Program-made: the position numbers and the translations under genes
DNA from: an uncultured Rhodospirillaceae bacterium
GTDB lineage: Bacteria; Pseudomonadota; Alphaproteobacteria; RF32; CAG-239
NCBI GenBank assembly: GCA_900313355.1
Contig: OMQZ01000140.1
Location: forward strand, 1 to 7,783
DNA length: 7,783 bases
Reading direction: 5' to 3'
Notes under the pieces: generated by a model
Told to the model about the DNA's origin: nothing
What the model saw: only the letters and a program-made list of their open reading frames with translations
Databases searched by the model: none
Shown: piece after piece, positions 1-5,189 of the stretch
Numbering within the stretch: position 1 is the first letter of the stretch
How the letters are laid out: every line of letters starts with the position of its first letter

Positions 1-1617
1 GCCGTGTTCCAATTTGAATCGACCGGCATGCAAAATGTTCATAAACAAATCAAGCCGGACCGTTTTGAAGATTTAATCGCTATCGTTTCGCTTTATCGTC
101 CCGGCCCGATGGACAACATTCCGACCTATATCAAACGCAAGCACGGCGAAGAAGAAATCACCTATCTTCACCCTGCCTTGGCGCCCATTTTAGATGAAAC
201 ATACGGCATTATGGTTTATCAAGAGCAGGTGATGCAAATTGCGCGAAGTCTTGCCGGCTATACAATGGGCGAAGCTGACAAACTACGCAAGGTTATGGGC
301 AAAAAGCAAATCCAAGAAATTCCGAAACAACGCGAAAAATTTATGAAAGGTGCGCTTGCTAACGGCATAAAAGAAGATATTGCAAGTGCCATTTTTGACC
401 AAATGGAAAAATTTGCTTCTTATGGTTTTAACAAATCTCATGCCGCGGCCTATTCTCTTATTTCTTATCAAACGGCTTATTTAAAATGTCATTATCCGAT
501 TGAATTTATGTGCGCCGTGATGGATTTGGATATTACAAACACGGACAAATTAACGCTCTTTGCCTCTGATGTCAAATCCATGGGTTTTGAGGTTTTAGCC
601 CCGAACATCAACAAATCAGATGCCGAGTTTTCCGTTGAAAACGGCAACATTCGCTACGCCTTAGGTGCCATCAAAGGTGTGAGTGCGAGCGCAATGCAGG
701 GAATCGTTAATGAGCGTACAAAAAACGGCGCATTTAAAAGTATTTCCGATTTTTGCCATCGAATCGACATTAAGTTTATTAACCGAAAGCAAATCGAACA
801 GCTTATCAAGGCCGGCGCATTCGATGATTTAGAAAAAAACAGAAACAAGCTTTTTGAAAATATCGACAACATCTTAAAACACATTTCTGCCTCAACCGAA
901 ACCAAAACAAGTTCTCAAACTTCTCTTTTCGGGGCTGAAGAACTCAGCTCAGAAATCAAATTGAAAGATGCAAGTGATTGGCCCAATCTTGAAAAACTCA
1001 GACTGGAATCTGAAGCCATCGGTTTTTATCTGTCTGCCCATCCGCTTGATGCCTATAAAGAAAGCATTTCACGTATGGGGCTTAAAAATTGTAATGAGAT
1101 TTTAGCAAACATTCAGGTCGGTGATTCTTTAAAAGTGAGCATTGCCGCCTGTGTCGAAAAACTTCAAAAGCGAATCGCAAAATCGGGCAATAAATTTGCT
1201 TTTGTTTCACTGTCTGACAACATCGGTGCTATTGAGGGTATGATTTTTTCGGAGGGCTTAATCAAATACGAAAACGTTTTAACTTCGGGATTGCCTGTTT
1301 TGGTTAAATTAACGATTGATAAGCAAAATGCTGATGACAACCCGCGTGTGATGATAAATGAGGTTAAAACCCTTGATGAGGCCATTGCCGAACAGGCAAA
1401 AGGGGTTATTATTTATTTTAACAGCGTATCTGCCGTTAAAGAAATCAAACAAATTTTGAGCACAGACAAAAAGGGAGCCAACAAAGTCTATCTTGTGCCT
1501 GAGATTGAAGGGTGGGATGTTAAAATGGAGATTAACGCAAGTTTTGCTTTTTATGACACCTCTATTATATCAAAATTTAGAAACGTTTCCGGCGTTACAA
1601 ATGTCAAGGAGATTTAA
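1..1617 (+). CDS. dnaE: DNA polymerase III subunit alpha, C-terminal 538 residues (5' end outside window)
   Basis: Catalytic subunit of the replicative DNA polymerase (C-family), acting in the cytoplasm at the fork. The reading frame is open from base 1, so the gene is cut by the window edge, and the GTG at base 4 is not a start. Fragment numbering: residues 2-8 (VFQFEST) and RPGPMDN near 33 match the DnaE palm/fingers boundary; YQEQVMQIA at 73-81 and YGFNKSHAAAYSLISYQ near 141 are signature finger-domain stretches. A helix-hairpin-helix-like ALGAIKGV lies near 220. QTSLF at 306-310 fits the QxxLF beta-clamp-binding motif, in the place where E. coli has QADMF. An OB-fold follows at about 377-443, then the short C-terminal tau-binding region. 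The catalytic aspartates and the PHP domain would lie upstream. The C-terminus looks complete. The next gene starts one base after the stop, so the two are probably co-transcribed. Confidence 0.97.
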   Translation, partial: AVFQFESTGMQNVHKQIKPDRFEDLIAIVSLYRPGPMDNIPTYIKRKHGEEEITYLHPALAPILDETYGIMVYQEQVMQIARSLAGYTMGEADKLRKVMGKKQIQEIPKQREKFMKGALANGIKEDIASAIFDQMEKFASYGFNKSHAAAYSLISYQTAYLKCHYPIEFMCAVMDLDITNTDKLTLFASDVKSMGFEVLAPNINKSDAEFSVENGNIRYALGAIKGVSASAMQGIVNERTKNGAFKSISDFCHRIDIKFINRKQIEQLIKAGAFDDLEKNRNKLFENIDNILKHISASTETKTSSQTSLFGAEELSSEIKLKDASDWPNLEKLRLESEAIGFYLSAHPLDAYKESISRMGLKNCNEILANIQVGDSLKVSIAACVEKLQKRIAKSGNKFAFVSLSDNIGAIEGMIFSEGLIKYENVLTSGLPVLVKLTIDKQNADDNPRVMINEVKTLDEAIAEQAKGVIIYFNSVSAVKEIKQILSTDKKGANKVYLVPEIEGWDVKMEINASFAFYDTSIISKFRNVSGVTNVKEI

Positions 1618-1618
1618 G

Positions 1619-2392
1619 ATGAAACAAAAATATCCTTTTTTTAAAGCACTGACAAAACCATTTACCGATATATTCGATAACTTCAAGATGTTTTTGCTTT
1701 ATGCCGGCGGGGCAGCCGTTTTTTTAACGCTTCTTTCTTTTGCTTTTTCTCAAACTTTTCTTTGCTCTGTTTCGCCCTTTGACTCGCAAATATCCTGTTC
1801 TCAAAACTTTCAAGGTTATTTTATCTATTTTGCCTTAAAGCTCTTATCGGTCTGCGTTTTTTTGCGCCTTTGGTATGATGTTATTTATTTAGAAAAAAAA
1901 GTTGATTTTTCTTATTTTAAGAATCGTTTTCTTTCCTTTTTGAGTTTTTTCTTTTATACGGTTATTTTTTTAATTCTCAATGCTCTGCCCGCTTTGTCAC
2001 TTGCGTTGCTTGTTGCGCGGGTTCCAAATCCGAACTTTGTTATCGAGCTTTGTTATTTTACGGTTGTGTCCTTGGGTTTTGTCGTGCCGTTTGCGCTTAT
2101 TCGTTTTTATAAAAATCTTGCCTGCCTGATTGAAGGTTTGCCTTTTACGGATTTTAAGAAAACTCTTGTCCAAACATCTTTTAAAACCTCTAAAATTGTT
2201 TTCAGTTTTGTTTTGGTACTTGCACTTTGTCTTTTTTTGTTTTTAACGATTGTCGGCAATTTGCGTCTTCATGTATTTACGCCTCTTATGGCCTATAACA
2301 TTTTTGCCGAATTTTTATTTGAACTGGTCGCGGTTTTTATCTTTACTGTTTTTATCGGCTTTATCCGTACACAAAAAGAAATTTTTGAATAA
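1619..2392 (+). CDS. Six-helix inner-membrane protein of unknown function
   Basis: A 257-residue, very hydrophobic and phenylalanine-rich protein that I do not recognise. The ATG at 1619 is preferred because AAGGAG (1606-1611) sits seven bases upstream and the hydrophilic start MKQKYPFFK leads into the first helix. A longer in-frame opening upstream lies entirely inside dnaE. Hydrophobic segments lie at about 24-48, 67-90, 104-133, 141-164, 193-213 and 228-249, separated by short lysine/arginine-rich loops (KKVDFSYFKNR near 93-103; FKKTLVQTSFKTSK near 179-192). There is no cleavable signal peptide and no recognisable catalytic motif. The topology resembles generic membrane-anchored families of unknown function. 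Its ribosome-binding site lies inside the end of dnaE, so translation is probably coupled, but coupling need not mean a role in replication. Confidence 0.85.
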   Translation: MKQKYPFFKALTKPFTDIFDNFKMFLLYAGGAAVFLTLLSFAFSQTFLCSVSPFDSQISCSQNFQGYFIYFALKLLSVCVFLRLWYDVIYLEKKVDFSYFKNRFLSFLSFFFYTVIFLILNALPALSLALLVARVPNPNFVIELCYFTVVSLGFVVPFALIRFYKNLACLIEGLPFTDFKKTLVQTSFKTSKIVFSFVLVLALCLFLFLTIVGNLRLHVFTPLMAYNIFAEFLFELVAVFIFTVFIGFIRTQKEIFE

Positions 2393-2397
2393 TACTC

Positions 2398-2426
2398 TTG
2401 ACTTTAAAATTGTTTGCGATTAAAAG
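2398..2426 (+). promoter_or_regulatory. Probable sigma-70 promoter of tRNA-His
   Basis: TTGACT at 2398-2403 is separated by 17 bases from TAAAAG at 2421-2426. This places transcription start around 2433, a few bases before the tRNA 5' end. The -35 box begins six bases after the preceding stop codon. The -35 is strong; the -10 matches the consensus at four of six positions. Confidence 0.55.
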
Positions 2427-2438
2427 ATTTCTACCGAT

Positions 2439-2515
2439 GGCGGACGTAGCTCAGTTGGTAGAGCCCCGGTTTGTGGTACCGGTTGTCGTCAGTTCGAGCC
2501 TGATCGTCCGCCCCA
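2439..2515 (+). tRNA. tRNA-His (anticodon GTG), CCA encoded
   Basis: A complete cloverleaf can be drawn. Acceptor GCGGACG (2440-2446) pairs with CGTCCGC (2505-2511). The D stem is GCTC/GAGC. The anticodon stem CCGGT/ACCGG closes the loop TTGTGGT, with anticodon GTG. The variable loop is TTGTC. The T stem GTCAG/CTGAT closes TTCGAGC with one G-T pair. The extra 5' base G-1 at 2439 is encoded and lies opposite C73 (2512), the classic identity element for histidyl-tRNA synthetase. CCA is encoded at 2513-2515. All 77 positions are intact, so the gene should be functional. It carries histidine to CAC and CAU codons. It has its own promoter upstream and a terminator four bases downstream. Confidence 0.97.
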
Positions 2516-2548
2516 TTTTATAACCTGTTTTATCAGGTTATTTTTTTT
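2505..2548 (+). repeat. Direct repeat copy 1: tRNA-His 3' acceptor strand + CCA + terminator
   Basis: This 44-base segment is repeated at 2715-2757. The only difference is a run of four versus three T residues after the CCA. This copy belongs to the intact tRNA. Confidence 0.93.
2520..2548 (+). terminator. Rho-independent terminator of tRNA-His (copy 1)
   Basis: The stem TAACCTG (2521-2527) / CAGGTTA (2534-2540) can extend by A2520-T2541. The loop is TTTTAT, and eight T residues follow at 2541-2548. An identical terminator recurs at 2729-2757. Confidence 0.88.
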
Positions 2549-2550
2549 AT

Positions 2551-2714
2551 GACGATCAGTCTCTTCGAGCCTGTTCTTGCACATAAGCCAAGGCTTATGC
2601 GCTTCGGTCACTCGGTTTCTAATTTCGCCACGCTTCGATTTCTCTTGCCTGCTCAATAATAAACCTTCGCCCGTCGTTAATCAAAAGTCCACCGGACTTT
2701 TGATTTGTCTCCGG
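2551..2714. other. Palindrome-rich insert between the tRNA-His 3' repeats
   Basis: A 164-base stretch between the two tRNA 3'-end repeats. Its GC content is about 48% by hand count, clearly above the flanking intergenic DNA. Its first 23 bases (2551-2573) align with the tRNA T arm (2485-2502), allowing a few small gaps and sharing the 10-mer TTCGAGCCTG (2493-2502 and 2564-2573). It then holds two hairpins: CATAAGCC/GGCTTATG (2582-2599) and a 12-bp stem at 2679-2705. The simplest reading is a duplicated tRNA-His 3' half whose T arm and acceptor strand are separated by about 141 bases (2574-2714) of inserted repeat-like DNA. No integrase, transposase or credible gene is present. A 35-codon minus-strand frame (2726-2619) has no ribosome-binding site and is probably not a gene. 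Confidence 0.5.
2679..2705. repeat. Perfect 12-bp inverted repeat
   Basis: AATCAAAAGTCC (2679-2690) and GGACTTTTGATT (2694-2705) are perfect inverted copies around the trinucleotide ACC. No T-run follows, so it is not a standard terminator. It resembles the core of a dispersed palindromic element. Confidence 0.85.
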
Positions 2715-2757
2715 CGTCCGCCCCATTTATAACCTGTTTTATCAGGTTATTTTTTTT
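2715..2757 (+). repeat. Direct repeat copy 2: tRNA 3' remnant + terminator
   Basis: A 43-base copy of 2505-2548, beginning with the acceptor strand CGTCCGC, then C73 and CCA, then the same hairpin and T-run. There is no matching 5' half of a tRNA before it, so it is a remnant and not a second tRNA gene. Confidence 0.92.
2729..2757 (+). terminator. Rho-independent terminator, duplicated copy 2
   Basis: The stem TAACCTG (2730-2736) / CAGGTTA (2743-2749) extends by A2729-T2750, with loop TTTTAT and eight T residues at 2750-2757. It is identical to the terminator at 2520-2548. It would stop any transcript reading through the tRNA towards the convergent outer-membrane gene. Confidence 0.8.
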
Positions 2758-2772
2758 GAAGTCGCTTTAATT

Positions 2773-2805
2773 GAAAATAAAGGGGCATATCTCTATAGCC
2801 CCCTT
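2773..2805 (-). terminator. Terminator of the outer-membrane protein gene (possibly bidirectional)
   Basis: Read on the minus strand, GGGGC (2802-2798) pairs with GCCCC (2786-2782), with flanking AA/TT pairs around a bulge. A T-rich tail (TTTATTTT) then runs to about 2773. On the plus strand the same stem is followed, after ACAAA, by seven T residues from 2811, so it may work in both directions between convergent genes. It begins 24 bases after the stop codon of the minus-strand gene. Confidence 0.65.
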
Positions 2806-2828
2806 ACAAATTTTTTTATATTTTTAAG

Positions 2829-3458
2829 TTAGAATGCATATTTAATCCCTAAATAAAACTCATTAGATCTCGGCTCAATCTTATGTGAAAAAGTACTTCC
2901 TTTTACTACAGCAAAAGAGCCGTAGTCCGCATATCTATAGCCCAAGTCAATTGAAAGATTATTTGTAGCCGCATAAGAAACACCTGCTCCTAACTGCCAA
3001 GAAAATTCATCAGAAGATTTGCTATATGATTCACTTGTGGTCGGAACAGTCAGTTTTGCTTTTAACTTAGCAATACCTAAACCTCCACCAACATATGGTG
3101 TAAATTTTGTCCCGGTGTTAATATCATAATAAGCATTGATAAACACAGAATTATTTTCAGCCTTTATTTTTGTACCTAAACCATCATCATTTGTAAAATA
3201 ATCCTCTGCATCTTGATGTAAATTCAATTCTAGTTCTGTTCTGATATATCCCATTTTGATACCGTATGCAAAACTCCCCCCGTAAACTTTGTCTTTATGA
3301 TCCATAGATAGCTTAAAATTCGTATCTTTGAGTTTGCTTTTATTATTGCTATCACTGTAATTTGCTTTCACAGAAACATATTGTTGAAAATTTAAAGCAT
3401 TTGCATTAAAAGCAAACAATGAAACGGCAACTCCTGCCAATAGAAAAGTCTTTTTCAT
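2829..3458 (-). CDS. Outer-membrane beta-barrel protein (OMP_b-brl / surface-antigen type)
   Basis: A 209-residue precursor of a small outer-membrane barrel. The start at 3458 is chosen because AAGGA (3471-3467) lies eight bases upstream and the sequence begins with a textbook signal peptide: MKK, a hydrophobic core, and ANA as the likely cleavage site after residue 21. A start at 3524 would add 22 residues and bury the signal peptide. The mature part alternates hydrophobic and polar residues in strands such as YVSVKANY, FAYGIKMGYIRTELEL, VFINAYYDI, FTPYVGGGLGIA, WQLGAGVSYA and LSIDLGYRYADYG. The final strand YLGIKYAF ends in phenylalanine, the BAM recognition signature. Length and pattern fit an eight-stranded barrel related to Msp4/Omp25-type surface antigens. 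Acidic, lysine- and serine-rich loops would face outward. The substrate or ligand is unknown. The gene is monocistronic, with its own terminator and an unusually long structured leader. Confidence 0.88.
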   Translation of the reverse strand: MKKTFLLAGVAVSLFAFNANALNFQQYVSVKANYSDSNNKSKLKDTNFKLSMDHKDKVYGGSFAYGIKMGYIRTELELNLHQDAEDYFTNDDGLGTKIKAENNSVFINAYYDINTGTKFTPYVGGGLGIAKLKAKLTVPTTSESYSKSSDEFSWQLGAGVSYAATNNLSIDLGYRYADYGSFAVVKGSTFSHKIEPRSNEFYLGIKYAF

Positions 3459-3475
3459 TATAAAATTCCTTATAA

Positions 3476-3505
3476 AAGTTAAAACCACCCTGCTATAAAG
3501 GTGGT
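3476..3505 (-). terminator. Terminator-like hairpin just before the outer-membrane gene (possible attenuator)
   Basis: On the minus strand ACCACC (3505-3500) pairs with GGTGGT (3489-3484) across a 10-base loop, followed by TTTTAACTTTT. It ends shortly before the ribosome-binding site (3471-3467). The 5' arm overlaps the closing helix of the structured RNA at 3500-3503, so the two pairings exclude each other. The interrupted T-run makes it a weak-to-moderate terminator. Confidence 0.5.
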
Positions 3506-3718
3506 CGGAGAGTTCGTAAATCATGTTGCGTGAAATGATTCTCTTAGCCTTTTAAATCGTTGTACGGATTCTTGGACATCCGCTAAGAGCTCCCCGACCT
3601 TGATTTGTCTGAGTCGGGGATATATTTATTTTCAGCTATTAAAGATAGCTGATAATTTGACGATGCTATATCCTAACACCACACGCAACAATGAGCCTAC
3701 GACAGCTCTCTTGCACCT
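3499..3718 (-). ncRNA. Candidate structured RNA leader upstream of the outer-membrane protein gene
   Basis: About 220 non-coding bases closed by a long-range helix. The rod pairs 3521-3532 with 3682-3694 (TGTTGCGTG/CACGCAACA core, one bulge), 3514-3517 with 3699-3702 (TCGT/ACGA), 3507-3512 with 3706-3711 (GGAGAG/CTCTCT, one G-T pair) and 3499-3503 with 3714-3718 (AGGTG/CACCT). Inside lie three domains. The first is CTCTTAGC/GCTAAGAG (3541-3548/3582-3589) with an inner GGAT/ATCC. The second is CCCCGAC/GTCGGGG (3592-3598/3613-3619). The third is TCAGCTAT/ATAGCTGA (3632-3639/3645-3652), bracketed by GGATATA/TATATCC (3618-3624/3667-3673), which shares two bases with the second. Minus-strand transcription is favoured by a TATACT box upstream and a terminator-like hairpin with T-runs downstream. 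I do not recognise the family: tmRNA, RNase P and cobalamin motifs are absent. It could be a riboswitch-like leader or an independent small RNA. Confidence 0.6.
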
Positions 3719-3770
3719 AACAGGTACTCAATGTCAGCAATAAAGAACTTCTAAATTGCGAACATATTTA

Positions 3771-3801
3771 AGTATATAACCAAACATTTTGAAAAAAGCA
3801 A
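3771..3801 (-). promoter_or_regulatory. Probable promoter of the structured leader and outer-membrane gene
   Basis: On the minus strand TATACT (complement of 3771-3776) is a near-consensus -10 box. TTGCTT (complement of 3796-3801) is a possible -35, although the 19-base spacer is longer than ideal. Transcription would start near 3764, leaving a leader of about 300 bases. Confidence 0.42.
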
Positions 3802-4004
3802 GCGGAAAAGCAGTTATTTTCTTTTATTTATCGTGCATCTAAGCATAACAAGGCAAAATGTTCAAAATCTTCTTTCTCTTTCAGAATGATTTCTTTAAAA
3901 AGACATATTTTTTTTGACTCTTTGCCTCATTTGTTAACTTTTTTTTTCCCTTTTGGTTTTAACATTTCTGCCATATTTGGCATTCAATCAATAAAGGTAA
4001 AAAA
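3802..4004. promoter_or_regulatory. Divergent intergenic region before the carboxypeptidase gene
   Basis: AT-rich with long T-runs (3907-3915, 3939-3947). TTGACT at 3914-3919 is a plausible plus-strand -35, but no good -10 lies 16-18 bases downstream, so the promoter of the 4005 gene is not resolved. A short inverted repeat, TGCCA (3969-3973) / TGGCA (3978-3982) with loop TATT, lies between it and the ribosome-binding site and could be an operator half-site pair or a 5'-UTR hairpin. AAAGG at 3993-3997 is the ribosome-binding site. No small gene is evident here. Confidence 0.35.
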
Positions 4005-5186
4005 ATGAAAAAAATTCTGTGTCTTATTTTATTTTCCGTTTTTGTTTTTAAATCAACATCTTGTCTGGCCGGCACCTCATCTATTATGGTTGACGCTCAA
4101 AGCGGCGATGTTTTATATGCCGTTAATGCTGATGAAAAAAGATATCCCGCAAGCCTGACCAAGCTGATGACCTTATACATTACCTTTAATGCCCTTGAAA
4201 ACGGCAATCTCAAATTGGATGACAAACTTAAGGTTTCTCATATTGCTGCCGGTCGTTCGCCCTCAAGGCTCGGATTAAATGCCGGCGATGTTGTTGATGT
4301 GAAAACCTGTGTGCTGGCTTCAATCGTTAAGTCTGCAAACGATTGCGCAACTGCTTTAGGTGAGGCCTTGTCCGGCGGAAATGAACGTGTGTTTGCTCAG
4401 ATGATGACCAAGACGGCTCAAAAACTCGGCATGAAAAACACAACTTTTAAAAACGCTTCGGGCTTAAATCACTCCGAACAAAAGTCAACAGCGCGCGATA
4501 TGGCGATTTTAGCTTTGGCTTTATATCATCACTTTCCGAAATATTATCCTCTTTTTGCCTTAACAGAATTCGAATATCAAGGACAAACCGTTCAAGGACA
4601 CAACAACATCTTAAAAACTTTTGAAGGTGCTGACGGCATGAAAACAGGTTATACCGCAAATGCCGGCTTTAATATCGTCACTTCCGCAAAGCGTGGCAAT
4701 CATCGTATTATTGCCGTCACAATGGGACATAAAACGGCCGATGAGCGCGACGAAAAGATTGCTTTGATGCTTGATAAAGTGTTTAATCGCTTGAACTCAA
4801 ACGAAAAAATAAACGTTCAACAACTCAAGGCTGAAATCGAAACACCTCAGGGCGGTCAAAAGAAAACAATGTATGCTTATAGCGATGTTATGCCGAAAAC
4901 AAAAGACAAACCGAAATCAGATTATGCCATTCAAATCGGTGCTTTTTCAAGTTATGACAAAGCTATGACACACGCAAAAAACGTTCAAAAACAATATAGC
5001 CATAAACTTTTAGCGCAAAACATTCAAATCGAAAAATTAAATCGCGCCAATAAAGCTATATATCGCGCACAAATCGCGGGCTTAAATCAAACTGACGCCA
5101 ACAAACTTTGCACTGCCTTAAAAAATAAAAAACAAGACTGCATCGCCTCGCTTTTGCAAACAAATTCACAATTTGCCGAGAGGTAA
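4005..5186 (+). CDS. D-alanyl-D-alanine carboxypeptidase (S11 / PBP5-type) with C-terminal SPOR domain
   Basis: A periplasmic low-molecular-weight penicillin-binding protein that removes the terminal D-alanine from peptidoglycan pentapeptides, limiting cross-linking. All three active-site motifs are present: S50-L-T-K53 (SxxK, nucleophile S50), S110-A-N112 (SxN) and K213-T-G215 (KTG). Residues 1-22 form a signal peptide with likely cleavage after SCLA. The catalytic domain spans about 24-262. A polar linker (about 265-304) leads to a SPOR domain (about 305-385, starting DYAIQIGAFSSYDKA), which in other proteins binds denuded glycan strands at division septa. The membrane-anchoring C-terminal beta domain and amphipathic helix of E. 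coli PBP5 are absent, and SPOR probably takes over localisation. Length is 393 residues. The start is set by AAAGG seven bases upstream. The three-base gap to the next gene suggests one operon. dacA, dacC and dacD cannot be told apart here. Confidence 0.95.
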   Translation: MKKILCLILFSVFVFKSTSCLAGTSSIMVDAQSGDVLYAVNADEKRYPASLTKLMTLYITFNALENGNLKLDDKLKVSHIAAGRSPSRLGLNAGDVVDVKTCVLASIVKSANDCATALGEALSGGNERVFAQMMTKTAQKLGMKNTTFKNASGLNHSEQKSTARDMAILALALYHHFPKYYPLFALTEFEYQGQTVQGHNNILKTFEGADGMKTGYTANAGFNIVTSAKRGNHRIIAVTMGHKTADERDEKIALMLDKVFNRLNSNEKINVQQLKAEIETPQGGQKKTMYAYSDVMPKTKDKPKSDYAIQIGAFSSYDKAMTHAKNVQKQYSHKLLAQNIQIEKLNRANKAIYRAQIAGLNQTDANKLCTALKNKKQDCIASLLQTNSQFAER

Positions 5187-5189
5187 AAT

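Noticed and set aside
4..6. GTG as a start codon for the polymerase reading frame
   Set aside because: The frame is open to base 1 and the encoded sequence begins in the middle of the DnaE palm/fingers region, so the gene is truncated by the window and does not start here.
1493..1618. Upstream extension of the six-helix membrane protein to 1493
   Set aside because: The extra 42 residues lie wholly within dnaE in another frame; the ATG at 1619 has a strong ribosome-binding site at ideal spacing.
2619..2726. Minus-strand 35-codon frame as a real gene
   Set aside because: No ribosome-binding site, start inside repeated tRNA/terminator sequence, and the frame spans a palindrome; kept only as a finding to test.
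2715..2757. Second functional tRNA gene downstream of tRNA-His
   Set aside because: Only the acceptor 3' strand and CCA are present; there is no 5' acceptor strand, D arm or anticodon arm.
3459..3524. Longer start for the outer-membrane protein at 3524
   Set aside because: It would place 22 residues before a perfect signal peptide and overlap the terminator-like hairpin; the start at 3458 has its own ribosome-binding site.
3499..3718. Identification as tmRNA (including the two-piece alphaproteobacterial form), RNase P RNA, 6S RNA or cobalamin riboswitch
   Set aside because: I found no tRNA-like T arm or plausible proteolysis tag, no RNase P core motifs, no single long bulged hairpin typical of 6S, and no B12-box sequence. 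The RNA is left unassigned.
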